A stretch of DNA of 64,000 nt from Treponema sp. (GCA_016288205.1 JAEEYO010000015.1:1-64000); one strand, 5' to 3'; numbered from the stretch's first letter, positions 16,386 through 25,078 are shown. Notes: generated by a model not told the origin, from the sequence alone. Program-made: numbers and translations.

Positions 16386-17477
16386 ATGAAACGCTTAGCT
16401 ATTGGAATCGCACTTTTTTTGACAATTACGGCATCTGTCTTCGCACAGAGTGACCTTCAGCCTTTGGCGGTGGTAAAACTGAACAAATCAGAGACTATCA
16501 CCCTTAAACAGCTCAAGACCCGTGCTGGATTTCTTGAAAAACAGCTTGCGGCGGCAGGGGCAAACCAGAAACTCACCCCCGAGCAGCGTTCACAGCTTCT
16601 TGACAGCCTGATTCAGGAAAAACTCGTGGCACAGGCGGCTGCAAAATCAGGAATAAGCGTTACGGACAGCGAGGTTGACGCGGCTTTCCTGAGCACATTC
16701 GCACAGCAGATAGGACAGCAGGTAACGGAAGCACAGCTTTCAGACATGATTAAGAAACAGACCGGAAAGACTCTGAACGAGTACATTCTGGAATCCTCAG
16801 GAATGAGCCTTTCTGACTACAAGGCATATCTGAAAAACCAGCTTCTCGCCCAGAGATACGTTTTCACACAGAAACAGGCGGACATCCAGAAAGTCACTGC
16901 GACAGACAAGGAAATCCGCAGCGCTTACGACATGAACAAGTCACAGTACGTGTGGAACGACATGGTGAAGCTCTTCCTCGTGGTAGTACCCAAGGGAACT
17001 GACGCGGCGACAGCAAAGGCAACAGCCACCGACCTCCGCAACCAGTACGTGAAGAATCCGTCCGTGGAGAACACAATCAAGGCATCTCCCGACAACGGAA
17101 AGAAATATCAGGCCGGAAACATGATTGTGCAGAAGACAACTGACCAGGCACGCATCCTGGGATGGTCATACGACAACATCGAGGAGCTTTTCAGCAAGGC
17201 AAAGGGATATGTCGGAGAGATTACCGAGACAAAGACAGACTTCCAGTTCTACGCCGTCCAGGAAAAGTACTCCGCAAAGATGCTCGCAATCAGCGACATA
17301 ATCACACCAGAGTCAAACGTGACTGTGTACGAGTACATCAAGAGCGTGCTGACTTCCCAGAAGCAGAGCCAGTATTTCGCACAGGCGGCGCAGGACATCG
17401 CCTCATCACTTGACACACCGGCAAACGTGGAGCGCAAGAAGACCGGATCAGCACTCACATCGCTCCTCAACTGGTAG
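16386..17477 (+). CDS. SurA-N-like periplasmic chaperone / peptidyl-prolyl isomerase family protein
   Basis: The product is 363 aa. The second ATG (16386) is chosen because AAAGAGG ends directly before the first ATG and is 6 nt from the second. A signal peptide (about residues 1-20, ending near SVFAQS) is followed by a helical SurA-N-type domain (LDSLIQEKLVAQAAAKSGISV, SDSEVDAAF). No clear complete parvulin domain is visible, so it may act as a chaperone for outer-membrane proteins. An extended -10 (TGTTATATT, 16277-16285) is a likely promoter. A weak hairpin (16252-16273) after alaS precedes it. nusB follows after 9 bp. Confidence 0.75.
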   Translation: MKRLAIGIALFLTITASVFAQSDLQPLAVVKLNKSETITLKQLKTRAGFLEKQLAAAGANQKLTPEQRSQLLDSLIQEKLVAQAAAKSGISVTDSEVDAAFLSTFAQQIGQQVTEAQLSDMIKKQTGKTLNEYILESSGMSLSDYKAYLKNQLLAQRYVFTQKQADIQKVTATDKEIRSAYDMNKSQYVWNDMVKLFLVVVPKGTDAATAKATATDLRNQYVKNPSVENTIKASPDNGKKYQAGNMIVQKTTDQARILGWSYDNIEELFSKAKGYVGEITETKTDFQFYAVQEKYSAKMLAISDIITPESNVTVYEYIKSVLTSQKQSQYFAQAAQDIASSLDTPANVERKKTGSALTSLLNW

Positions 17478-17486
17478 GAACCCAGA

Positions 17487-17924
17487 GTGTCACGAAGAAA
17501 AGGACGAATATTGGCGGTTCAGGCCCTCTACTCCTATGACAACGGCGGAGGGTCTCTTGAAGAAGTATTGAAATTGGAGTGGGAAAATCTTCCTGAGGAC
17601 GACAAAAACGTTGCGACGGTGGATTTTGCCCGCGCTCTGATTGCAGGCACCATCAATCATAAGGACGAAGTGGATGAGATGATACAAAAGCATCTCACCG
17701 GAAACTGGGACTTTAGCAGGATAAATAAAGTTTCCCTCGCCATCCTGAGAATCAGCACATTCACGCTGATGTTCCAAAAGGACGTGCATCCCTCCATAGT
17801 GATTGACGAGGCCATAGACATCGCGCAGGATTATGGCACGGATGACTCGTTCCGATTCATAAATGCTGTGCTTGATAACATACGGAAAGAACTTAATGCT
17901 GAGACGAATGCGGGAGAAGAGTAA
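17487..17924 (+). CDS. nusB: Transcription antitermination protein NusB
   Basis: This 145-aa protein binds boxA RNA with S10 in rRNA antitermination. It has the family opening RRKGRILAVQALYSYD and the RINKVSLAILRISTFTLMF and DEAIDIAQDYGTDDSFRFINAVLDNI segments. The start is GTG at 17487, 9 bp after the surA-like stop. It is co-transcribed with the surA-like gene and a TPR lipoprotein gene that overlaps its 3' end. Confidence 0.95.
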   Translation: MSRRKGRILAVQALYSYDNGGGSLEEVLKLEWENLPEDDKNVATVDFARALIAGTINHKDEVDEMIQKHLTGNWDFSRINKVSLAILRISTFTLMFQKDVHPSIVIDEAIDIAQDYGTDDSFRFINAVLDNIRKELNAETNAGEE

Positions 17925-19890
17925 ATTGAATCTCATCCGAAGGAGACCACTGGTGCAGATTTTTGTACCGGTGGTTTTGTCATGTCTGGTTTGCAACATT
18001 TCCTGTTCAAACCATGTTGAGGGCGGCTCGCTTCCGAGTATGCTTGATTCCGCCGACAATTACATAGCCGCAGGTGACGCAAAATCTGCCATCGCGATTC
18101 TGGATCAGGCGGCCACACAGGCGGACGGAACTTATGAGCAGCTTGGAGTGTTCAAGCGTTTTATGAAGCTCGGAGATTTGAACCGCGCGGAAAAAACGGT
18201 CAAAAAAGCCCTCAAAAAGGACAAAAAATCCCCGGAACTGAACGCCGTTTACGGAAATCTCCTTCTCAAGAAAGGACAGACGGCAAAAGCACTCAAGCAG
18301 GCAAAAAATCTCTCGGGAACGAAATACGGCTCAATCTACGCCGAGGCATTCCTCCGCACCGCACAGGAGACCGGAAAATCAGCGAACGAGCTTTTCGGGG
18401 CAAAAAAGACAAAGGCGGACAAGGAATGGAAAAAATCCTGCGAGAGATTCCCCGATGATATAGCCCTCAGGCAGAGAGTATTCAGGGACAGACGATTTTC
18501 TTCTATATACTATGACGCATTTTTGGGAACGGGCAAGTACAGGTGGAACTGGAACGCGGCGACCCTTGACATGCTTGGCGGAAAATACTCACAGGCTGCG
18601 GACAAATATTCAGGAGAGACGGAAAACGCCGAGGACTCCCTTTTCTGGGGCAAGGTTCTCTATGACGCAGGACATTTCCCGGAGAGTCTGGACGCACTCA
18701 CCCAGCACGAGGATGATCTGGACGAGGACGACGAGGAATATGATTACGTCACGGCGGTACAGACAAAGGCATTGCTGGCGGATGTCTACTATATTCTGGG
18801 ACAGGATTCAGACTCAGCACAAAAACGTGAGGAAATCCTTGACATGGAGATTGAGGAAGGCACTCTCGCGGATTCAGTCCTGCCGAGCGTATACGTAAAC
18901 AGCGCGATCTACGCAAAATCCCAGGAGGACCCTTTTTCCGAGTATGAGTTCCTGAGCAGGGCCGTAAATGACTACCCGGAGTACATCCCCGCGCTCGCAT
19001 CCTACGGTGAGTTCGCACTTGAGCGCATGAACAGGCCCCCGGACGACACGATGACAGCCCATATCCGTGCAGCAGGACTTCTGACCAGGGAAATGGAAAA
19101 GGACGCTGAGATTCCCGAAATCAACCTGAACGGCATCCTTGACCAGATGAAAGCCCTGTCCTCAAAGACCGACAACTCCGAACTGAAAGTTATGATGGAA
19201 AAGCTCTACTCAAGGGCAAACAGGGGTGAGGAAAAATCAAGGATGAGCGCGAGAATCTGGACCATGCTTGAGCAGAGCGAGACCGGCAACAACCTGTATC
19301 CGGAGCCAATTGTACGCTACGCCGTATCCACATTCATTAACAACGATCTTTTCTCGGACGCAGAGGATCTTTTCATGCGTTACGAGATGGCAAATCACCG
19401 CGACAGTCTTTCGGGAAAGAAAAAGAAGGCCAAGGTCTTCGTTCCTGAGGACAACATGAATCTTCTGAGCCTGTGGGAGTGCGAGGCAGCCGCATGGTTC
19501 CGCATTTACCACGGGGACTATGAGAACGCGAAGAAACTCTATGACCACATCCTTGACGTGTACGCAGACCGCAGTCCGGTGCTGAATGTCTCAGGGCAGA
19601 ATGAGTCGGTCGTGAACACTTACATAAACCTGGGCAACCTCTATTCAAGGGACAAGCGCTCCCCCATCGCCATGGACTACCTCAACAAGGCATCCGGAAG
19701 GGCATCATCCGCGGAAAAAAAGGCGGAGATTCTTTACCGCATGGGCAAAATCAGCTACTACCAGAGGGACTATCACAGTGCCTCACGCTTCATACAGTAT
19801 GCGCTTAAGCTCGATCCCTCGCACAACAGGGCGCATTTCGTAGAGCAGCAGATTGAAAGGGCAACGATGCTGGAGAGTGACGCAGACTAG
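17908..19890 (+). CDS. TPR-repeat lipoprotein
   Basis: The product is 660 aa from the ATG at 17908, overlapping nusB by 17 bp. A TTG at 17926, directly after the nusB stop and behind GGGAGAAGAG, is an equally plausible start. The N-terminus has RRR, a hydrophobic stretch and CNISC, a likely lipobox. Helical repeats of TPR type are evident (LDSADNYIAAGDAKSAIAIL, YINLGNLYSRDKRSPIAMDY, ILYRMGKISYYQRDYHSASR). It probably scaffolds an envelope complex. A strong terminator follows 37 bp after the stop. Confidence 0.8.
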   Translation: MREKSKLNLIRRRPLVQIFVPVVLSCLVCNISCSNHVEGGSLPSMLDSADNYIAAGDAKSAIAILDQAATQADGTYEQLGVFKRFMKLGDLNRAEKTVKKALKKDKKSPELNAVYGNLLLKKGQTAKALKQAKNLSGTKYGSIYAEAFLRTAQETGKSANELFGAKKTKADKEWKKSCERFPDDIALRQRVFRDRRFSSIYYDAFLGTGKYRWNWNAATLDMLGGKYSQAADKYSGETENAEDSLFWGKVLYDAGHFPESLDALTQHEDDLDEDDEEYDYVTAVQTKALLADVYYILGQDSDSAQKREEILDMEIEEGTLADSVLPSVYVNSAIYAKSQEDPFSEYEFLSRAVNDYPEYIPALASYGEFALERMNRPPDDTMTAHIRAAGLLTREMEKDAEIPEINLNGILDQMKALSSKTDNSELKVMMEKLYSRANRGEEKSRMSARIWTMLEQSETGNNLYPEPIVRYAVSTFINNDLFSDAEDLFMRYEMANHRDSLSGKKKKAKVFVPEDNMNLLSLWECEAAAWFRIYHGDYENAKKLYDHILDVYADRSPVLNVSGQNESVVNTYINLGNLYSRDKRSPIAMDYLNKASGRASSAEKKAEILYRMGKISYYQRDYHSASRFIQYALKLDPSHNRAHFVEQQIERATMLESDAD

Positions 19891-19926
19891 AAAATGGCTC
19901 TTTTCCGAAGATAAAAGCACATTGAG

Positions 19927-19966
19927 ACAGACCCGGAATTCAGATGGATTTTGGGTCTGTTTTTTT
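19927..19966 (+). terminator. Intrinsic terminator of the surA-like/nusB/TPR operon
   Basis: ACAGACCC (19927-19934) pairs perfectly with GGGTCTGT (19953-19960) around an 18-nt loop and is followed by a run of T to 19966. Confidence 0.9.
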
Positions 19967-20011
19967 ATGCCGGCTGAATATATTTTTGTGCTCTATTTAA
20001 AATAAAACCAG

Positions 20012-20035
20012 CTCTAAAAACAAATGCTTTTAGAG
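20012..20035 (-). terminator. Hairpin terminator downstream of ptsN
   Basis: CTCTAAAA (20012-20019) pairs with TTTTAGAG (20028-20035) around an 8-nt loop. On the minus strand the hairpin is followed by GCTGGTTTTATTTT. It lies about 90 bp beyond the ptsN stop. The rest of 19967-20125 shows nothing recognisable. Confidence 0.5.
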
Positions 20036-20125
20036 AAAAAAGATGAGAAAAAGAATAAGGAGATTTGAAAAAACAGAAGTCCTAATCCCCCACGAGCATT
20101 TCGCGGAGGACCGGATGCTTCAACA

Positions 20126-20572
20126 TTAGTCCGTAAGTATCTGAATGACTTCCGCTTTGTCCGCTGTATTCAGAATCTGGGCACGCTTGTCCGCTGACTT
20201 AAACAGGAGACTTACCTCTGCAAGGAACTGCAGGTGCGGTCCGGTCTTGTTCACGGGCGAAAGTGTCATTATGAATATACGGCACGGCTCCTGATCGAGA
20301 CTGTCAAAATCAACAGCCTTGTCCGAGATTCCTATGCATGCGACGAGATCGGAAACGGTGTCTGTCTTTCCATGTGGAATGGCGATTCCATGCTTCATTC
20401 CGGTTGACATCTTCCTCTCGCGGTCAAGCACACATTCCTTAGCGGCTTCCTTGTCCGTGACCTTTCCTGCCTTCACAAGAATGTCCAGAAGCTCGTCAAT
20501 AATTTCTTCCTTGGTGGATCCCTTCAAATGGAGATCTACTGTTTCAGGTGTTAATACTGTTCTTAAGTCCAT
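20126..20572 (-). CDS. ptsN: PTS EIIA-Ntr-type phosphocarrier (PtsN-like)
   Basis: This 148-aa protein has the fructose/nitrogen-type EIIA fold, with the phosphorylated His in GIAIPHGKTD (about residue 67) and the LSPVNKTGPHLQFLAEVSLLF segment. No sugar-transporting EIIB/EIIC gene is nearby, as in other treponemes whose PTS works as a regulatory relay. The ATG is 6 bp from the -10 box with no SD, indicating a leaderless mRNA. A hairpin terminator follows the gene. Confidence 0.9.
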   Translation of the reverse strand: MDLRTVLTPETVDLHLKGSTKEEIIDELLDILVKAGKVTDKEAAKECVLDRERKMSTGMKHGIAIPHGKTDTVSDLVACIGISDKAVDFDSLDQEPCRIFIMTLSPVNKTGPHLQFLAEVSLLFKSADKRAQILNTADKAEVIQILTD

Positions 20573-20578
20573 GTGTAT

Positions 20579-20607
20579 AGTTTATGTTCTGTTGCAAAAT
20601 TTGTCAA
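20579..20607 (-). promoter_or_regulatory. Promoter of ptsN, leaderless
   Basis: The minus strand reads TTGACA (20607-20602), 17 bp, TAAACT (20584-20579), then 6 bp to the ATG at 20572. The predicted +1 coincides with the start codon. Confidence 0.7.
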
Positions 20608-20738
20608 GGAAAAAATGCTTATTTCGCTCAATTTCGTGCAAAAATCTGCGTTAATTTTTCCACATTATGAAAGATTATGTCAGAAAAACGCAAATTATTC
20701 AAAGATAAACTAAAGAATCTCGGATTCAAGCACCTAGC

Positions 20739-21419
20739 TCAAAGCGGCTGTACCTGCTGCGATGAAATATCCGGAAAAAGTCCCAAAAGCTCATCCGTAT
20801 CCGCGGCAGTGGCAATACATTTTGCCTCCACCAGTTCCTCCTTTGAGCCGAACCCCCAGAGCACACCGACACACGGCACTCCGTTCAAGGCGGCTCCCTC
20901 GGCATCGTAAAGCCTGTCTCCCACCATCACGCAGGTTCCGGGCTCCTTTATCTCAAGACTGTCCAAAACAAAACGGACTATCTCAGATTTTTTCACCCGC
21001 GTCTCATTGATGTCGCTTCCCGCAATCAGGGTAAAAAATCCGTCGAGCGAGTCCCTTTCAAGAAGCTCACGCGCATAACGCTCCGGTTTGCTGGTCGCAA
21101 GGCAGATGGCGTACCCACGATTTTTCAGCTCCCGAAGCATATCGGCCACCCCCGGATAAACCGAAGCCTGATACACTCCCTTCGGCGTATAGTACTCACG
21201 GTAACGTTTCATTGCAAGCTTGGCCTTTTCCTCGTCGAAGCCATAAAAGGTCTGGAAACTGTACATGAGCGGAGGTCCCACCATCTTTCTGTACGCCTCA
21301 TGCCCCGGAAGCTCTATTCCAAAAGACTCCAGCGCATAGTCGAAGGAATTGAAAATCCCCTCGGAGGTGTCCATGATAGTGCCGTCAAAATCAAATAAAA
21401 TGGTCCTGAATTGATTCAT
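20739..21419 (-). CDS. HAD-family hydrolase, phosphoglycolate-phosphatase-like
   Basis: This 226-aa protein has all HAD motifs: DFDGTIMDTSEG (nucleophile Asp, motif I), CLATSKPERYA (motif II) and VMVGDRLYDAEGA (motif IV), with a four-helix cap between I and II. It resembles Gph/PpaX-type phosphatases acting on phosphoglycolate, pyrophosphate or nucleotides; the substrate is uncertain. The start is set at 21419 because a TTGAAT-17-TATAAC promoter ends 6 bp before this ATG. An upstream in-frame ATG would lie within the promoter. Confidence 0.88.
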   Translation of the reverse strand: MNQFRTILFDFDGTIMDTSEGIFNSFDYALESFGIELPGHEAYRKMVGPPLMYSFQTFYGFDEEKAKLAMKRYREYYTPKGVYQASVYPGVADMLRELKNRGYAICLATSKPERYARELLERDSLDGFFTLIAGSDINETRVKKSEIVRFVLDSLEIKEPGTCVMVGDRLYDAEGAALNGVPCVGVLWGFGSKEELVEAKCIATAADTDELLGLFPDISSQQVQPL

Positions 21420-21425
21420 TCCTAT

Positions 21426-21454
21426 GTTATACATTTTTTCCCCCGAAGATTCAA
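21426..21454 (-). promoter_or_regulatory. Promoter of the HAD gene, leaderless
   Basis: The minus strand reads TTGAAT (21454-21449), 17 bp, TATAAC (21431-21426), then ATAGGA and the ATG. The predicted transcript begins at or next to the start codon. Confidence 0.6.
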
Positions 21455-21519
21455 GTGAGCCCTGTCCGCCGCAAAAACACAAAAAAAAATTTATTTTTCA
21501 TTTTTTTACGAAAGCTCTA

Positions 21520-21548
21520 TTGACATTTTTTCTCCTTTATACTATCAT
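21520..21548 (+). promoter_or_regulatory. Promoter of tRNA-Asn
   Basis: TTGACA (21520-21525), 17 bp, TATCAT (21543-21548); the tRNA begins 22 bp downstream. Confidence 0.75.
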
Positions 21549-21569
21549 TTGATTATTCTCAATCGAGAA

Positions 21570-21642
21570 GCTCCCTTAGCTCAGTCGGTAGAGCAACGGA
21601 CTGTTAATCCGTGTGTCGCTGGTTCAAACCCAGCAGGGGGCG
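21570..21642 (+). tRNA. tRNA-Asn (GTT)
   Basis: A full cloverleaf of 73 nt. The acceptor GCTCCCT pairs with AGGGGGC; the D-arm is GCTC/GAGC; the anticodon stem ACGGA/TCCGT has loop CTGTTAA (anticodon GTT); the T-arm GCTGG/CCAGC has loop TTCAAAC; the discriminator is G. CCA is not encoded. It has its own promoter. Its last 17 bases recur twice downstream in the 147-bp tandem repeats. Confidence 0.97.
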
Positions 21643-21646
21643 ATTA

Positions 21647-21679
21647 AGTCCAATCGCAAGATTGGACTTTTGTTTTTTT
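21647..21679 (+). terminator. tRNA-Asn terminator 1
   Basis: AGTCCAATC, loop GCAA, GATTGGACT (21647-21668), then TTTTGTTTTTTT. It is a perfect 9-bp stem with a GNRA tetraloop. Confidence 0.9.
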
Positions 21680-21793
21680 AAAGAGATTTTCTTTAAGCAA
21701 TAAGATTGCTGGGTTTGAAGCCGAAGGGAGCGCCGACCAGGGGGAGGAGCAAGCGACCGTAGGCCGGCCACCAAACCCAGCAGGGGGCGTTCT

Positions 21794-21824
21794 AGCTCAA
21801 TCGTAAGATTGAGCTTTGTTTTTT
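21794..21824 (+). terminator. Repeat-unit terminator 2
   Basis: AGCTCAATC, loop GTAA, GATTGAGCT (21794-21815), then TTGTTTTTTTT. Relative to terminator 1, two stem pairs are exchanged with compensation (T-A to C-G and C-G to T-A). Confidence 0.85.
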
Positions 21825-21940
21825 TTAAAGAGATTATCCTTTTACTATAAGATTGCTGGGTTTGAAGCCGTAGGGAGCGCCGACCAGGGGGAGGATCCAG
21901 CGACCGTAGGCCGGCCACCAAACCCAGCAGGGGGCGTTCT

Positions 21941-21973
21941 AGCTCAATCGCAAGATTGAGTTTTTATCTTTTT
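21941..21973 (+). terminator. Repeat-unit terminator 3
   Basis: AGCTCAATC, loop GCAA, GATTGAGTT (21941-21962), then TTTATCTTTTT. The stem is retained through one G-U pair. Confidence 0.8.
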
Positions 21974-22091
21974 AAAGCGATTACCTTTTAACAATAAGAT
22001 TGCTGGGTTTGAAGCCGAAGGGACATATTGCAAGCAAGTGCGTAGCAATATGGGATCAGTCAAAATTATGCTTTCATTCAAAAAAATAAAC

Positions 22092-22120
22092 TTGTAACTT
22101 TTAAAAAACGGGTGTATTAT
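22092..22120 (+). promoter_or_regulatory. Promoter of the DUF4097-like gene
   Basis: TTGTAA (22092-22097), 17 bp, TATTAT (22115-22120). The gene starts about 75 bp downstream with a clear SD. Confidence 0.6.
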
Positions 22121-22196
22121 ATTGATATAGGCATATCTCCAGAAACAGCTTTTTTCGGAGGTATCCACAACATTTTTTCCAAACGGAGGCTTCATA

Positions 22197-23078
22197 ATGA
22201 AAAAAATCGCACTGGTACTGGCAGCTTTGCTTACGGCTGGTACATCATTTCTTGCAGCGGACGAAGTACCATCGTCAGATACCAAGGTAGTATTCCAGCA
22301 GGGACAGCCCGCAGGCTCAATCAAAAAGGTAACAATCGCGCTCAAGGCCGAAAATCTTGTAATCAACAGAACAGAAGAGGAGAACATCTCCATCAGGATT
22401 GACTCAAACTATATGACGGCAGTTCCCCAGGTCTCATTTGACTCCAAGAGCATAAAGATCGAGCAGAAGGACAAAAAGAGCGTCAAACTGCAAAACAGAA
22501 TCTGCATAGTAACCCTCTCACTTCCAAAAGACCTCAAGCTTCAAGAAGTAAAAATCGGAGGAGACTCATCCGACATCATCCTCACCGACGCAAACATCCA
22601 GAAACTTTCCGTCATCACCGGAGACAAGGGAGCAATCACCCTCAGCGGAATCAATGGACAGAGCCTGGAGCTCAAATCTGAGAAGGGAGACGTGGATCTC
22701 AGCGACATTGAGATGGACAAGGACTTCAAGCTCATAAGCGCGGACGGAGCCGTAAGCCTCAAGAATTTGGAAGCTGCCGACTTTACTCTGGAAACTGAAA
22801 AGGGAAAGGTCTCTGCGGAAGGACTCAAGGCAAAGAAGGTTTCCGTCAACACAGACAAGGCAGACGCAAAGATTTCCTTTGACACAATGTTTGAAAAGGA
22901 TTCCGTAATCTACGTAAGCTCAGGAAAGGCTGAGGTCGAGCTTCCTTCAAACGCGGTTCTCTGGACAGCAGGTTCCGTTGACAAGGGACGCTTCCGCTCA
23001 GACTTCACCGAGGACTCAAAGGGTTCCCTCCTCACAATCAAAGTGGGCGGCGGTGATCTCCAGATCCAGAAGAAATAA
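22197..23078 (+). CDS. Secreted DUF4097-like beta-strand repeat protein
   Basis: This 293-aa protein starts after CGGAGG. A signal peptide (about residues 1-20, ending near SFLAAD) precedes repeated short strands (LSVITGDKGAITLSGINGQ, LELKSEKGDVDLSDIEMD, LISADGAVSLKNLEAADF), the pattern of DUF4097/DUF4098 'putative adhesin' proteins. It is probably a periplasmic or surface beta-helix-like structure. The same type of domain is fused to the XRE regulator at 3542-4423. It is a single-gene transcript with its own promoter and terminator. Confidence 0.75.
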   Translation: MKKIALVLAALLTAGTSFLAADEVPSSDTKVVFQQGQPAGSIKKVTIALKAENLVINRTEEENISIRIDSNYMTAVPQVSFDSKSIKIEQKDKKSVKLQNRICIVTLSLPKDLKLQEVKIGGDSSDIILTDANIQKLSVITGDKGAITLSGINGQSLELKSEKGDVDLSDIEMDKDFKLISADGAVSLKNLEAADFTLETEKGKVSAEGLKAKKVSVNTDKADAKISFDTMFEKDSVIYVSSGKAEVELPSNAVLWTAGSVDKGRFRSDFTEDSKGSLLTIKVGGGDLQIQKK

Positions 23079-23108
23079 GACTGATGCCATAACGGCACCA
23101 TAAAATCA

Positions 23109-23144
23109 AGGCTCCTGCTTAAAAACGGCGGGAGTCTTTTTTTT
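23109..23144 (+). terminator. Intrinsic terminator after the DUF4097-like gene
   Basis: AGGCTCCTGC (23109-23118) pairs with GCGGGAGTCT (23128-23137), including two G-U pairs, followed by eight T's. Confidence 0.85.
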
Positions 23145-23177
23145 GTTACTGTCCCGGAGGATTTGCCCCGCGTCCAA

Positions 23178-24977
23178 CTAATAGGTCACCCTCTCCCGCT
23201 CCTGCTCAAGGACCACACCGGCTTCCTGTATCTCGCTGTTCGTAGGAATCCAGGGATAGTCGGGACGCAGAAGATTGGCCGATATTACGGGATTTTTCTC
23301 CCTGTCCTCGAAAGTGCCAAGATAATCAGCATAAAAACGCCTGTAATCCACGTGCTCCACGGAATCATCGCTGGTCTGTACGGCCGTAATGATCCAACGG
23401 TCCTTGTGGAAAAGCAAGTGCACAAGATCAGTCCTGCGCTCCACACTCAGAGTCTCCTCGCTGTCGCTGAAAACCAGATTGTAAGTCACGGTATAATCCC
23501 TTGTGTCCTTGTCCTTCACGGCACGTCCGTCTTCCTCCGAAACCGCCTTTGGATGGGAATTCTTCAGGGGGCCGGAAAAGAACACGCTGCCCTTGCTGTC
23601 GTTTATGTTGAAATCCGTAAGCCCGAACATGTTGTAATTGCCGTCGAAGTTGAAATTCATCCATTTCGCCGGAGAGACGGTCTGATCCTTCACGTTATAG
23701 GCATACCGGTTTTTGGCGGCTACATACACAGTGCTCACCATGTCAGCAAACTCGTTTATCTTGCTTCCGCTAGAGCATCCCTGCATGGAGGAAACGTCCA
23801 GATTGTTGACCGCGCTGTAGAACATCTCCACGGTCTCGAACGAAGTGAGTCCCTTTGACGTTGGGTTCGTGGAATCCCCCTGAAAATACATTGCCCCCAC
23901 AACCAAAAGTCCCAGACAGATTGCGCAGACAGCCGTTATCGGGGTGCGTTTTGCCCTGAACCATCTCTTCAATGCAAGCCGGGACTGAAAGCGGGATTTC
24001 TCCTTGAACGCATTTTCCTCGAAGGCCTCCTGCGACATATTTGACTTGCGTATCACCGGCGAAAGAACACCACCGGCGGGAATCTCACCCTTTTCGTTGA
24101 GTCCCAGCTCCTTGTAAAGACTGACCATCGGGAACGTGAGTGAAAAATCACCGTCGTCTATGGAAGATTTTCTGTCCGAATCCTCGCTCAAAATGCCTCC
24201 GATTTTTTCCGTAAGACTGCTGCCACGGGCCTTACCCGCACCGTGTTTTCTCAATCCGGATTTTCTCTGCAAGGCATTGTCTACGAAGAAAGAGAGCTTT
24301 TCATCCAGCGCCCAGATTCTGTTCCTAAGCGGCTCATAATTGCGGTCGAAATAATCAGTGAGACGCTCGTTGGTTTTCAGTGATTTGAACGGAAACTCCC
24401 TTGTGAGCGCGCGATACGCTATGACGGACTGAGTGAAATTGATTGCGGCGCTTCCATGCAAGGTCGGATTCACATAAATTCCGTTTTGCTCGGAGGAATT
24501 CGTCTCCCCTCCGCTTTCCACGGCATTTTCAAAAAGAGTCTTAGGCAAAAAGAGAATCTTGGAAAAATCAGCCGAAAGATAGATTCCTCCGCCGCCTATG
24601 TTCGCCACGTCAATCTTTTGCTTTGAGGCAGCCTCCAGAGCCGAACAAGTCTTTGCAGCAGCATAGATTACAAACGCCTTCTCCGCATTGCCGAGCTCCC
24701 TTGAAAAATCCAGGTCAAAAAAATCTTTCAGCGTGCGTCCAGCAAATCCCGCTCCCTCAAGAATCACGGTCTCAGTCACAGGGCCAGACTCAGACATACG
24801 GGCTCTGGTGCCGGTAAAACGCCACTCGGAAAAATTCCACTGTCCGCCGTCCTTTTGCGCGAGCCAGCCGTTTTCCTCCATGTGGTCCGCCATCCGGGAT
24901 TTCGCGAAGGATCCCTGGGTCATGTATGTGTCAAAGCATATATTTCCGTTCTCAAAAAATACGAGCTGTCCGTCCAT
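23178..24977 (-). CDS. Single-pass membrane protein with a pseudokinase-like N-terminal region
   Basis: The product is 599 aa from the ATG at 24977 (AGGAAGAG upstream). Residues about 85-290 have the outline of a degenerate protein kinase: IDVANIGGGGIYLSADFSKILFL resembles the catalytic-loop/Mg-loop region, and YVNPTLHGSAAINFTQSVIAYRALTREFPF resembles the activation-loop/APE region, but the HRD and DFG residues are missing. One membrane segment (ITAVCAICLGLLVVGAMYF, about residue 410) separates it from an extracytoplasmic domain of NTF2-like size. It may be a pseudokinase-type signalling scaffold. This rests on pattern resemblance only. Confidence 0.55.
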   Translation of the reverse strand: MDGQLVFFENGNICFDTYMTQGSFAKSRMADHMEENGWLAQKDGGQWNFSEWRFTGTRARMSESGPVTETVILEGAGFAGRTLKDFFDLDFSRELGNAEKAFVIYAAAKTCSALEAASKQKIDVANIGGGGIYLSADFSKILFLPKTLFENAVESGGETNSSEQNGIYVNPTLHGSAAINFTQSVIAYRALTREFPFKSLKTNERLTDYFDRNYEPLRNRIWALDEKLSFFVDNALQRKSGLRKHGAGKARGSSLTEKIGGILSEDSDRKSSIDDGDFSLTFPMVSLYKELGLNEKGEIPAGGVLSPVIRKSNMSQEAFEENAFKEKSRFQSRLALKRWFRAKRTPITAVCAICLGLLVVGAMYFQGDSTNPTSKGLTSFETVEMFYSAVNNLDVSSMQGCSSGSKINEFADMVSTVYVAAKNRYAYNVKDQTVSPAKWMNFNFDGNYNMFGLTDFNINDSKGSVFFSGPLKNSHPKAVSEEDGRAVKDKDTRDYTVTYNLVFSDSEETLSVERRTDLVHLLFHKDRWIITAVQTSDDSVEHVDYRRFYADYLGTFEDREKNPVISANLLRPDYPWIPTNSEIQEAGVVLEQERERVTY

Positions 24978-25078
24978 CTCACTCTTCCTACAAAAATGAA
25001 TCTGTTTGCCCCAAATCCGGGACATGACAGTCCATATACATTTTATCAATAATTCAAAAATCTGTACAGTGGTACAAC

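Larger units (their letters stand above)
21643..22023 (+). repeat. Tandem 147-bp repeats copying the tRNA-Asn 3' end
   Basis: Two full units (21643-21789 and 21790-21936) and a truncated third (21937-22023). Each full unit contains a GNRA-loop hairpin followed by T's, an AAAG-GATT spacer, GCTGGGTTTG, about 58 GC-rich bases, and CAAACCCAGCAGGGGGCG, which is identical to the last part of tRNA-Asn. GCTGGGTTTG and CAAACCCAGC form a 10-bp inverted repeat in each unit. The third unit breaks after GAAGCCGAAGGGA and is followed by a different hairpin (22024-22052, CATATTGC/GCAATATG). A minus-strand ORF across the repeats is judged spurious. Confidence 0.9.

Noticed and set aside
21604-21921. A 105-residue minus-strand ORF across the tRNA-linked repeats
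   Set aside because: It reads through terminator hairpins and the tRNA 3' end; its internal repetition simply mirrors the 147-bp DNA repeat. Such ORFs next to tRNA genes are usually spurious.
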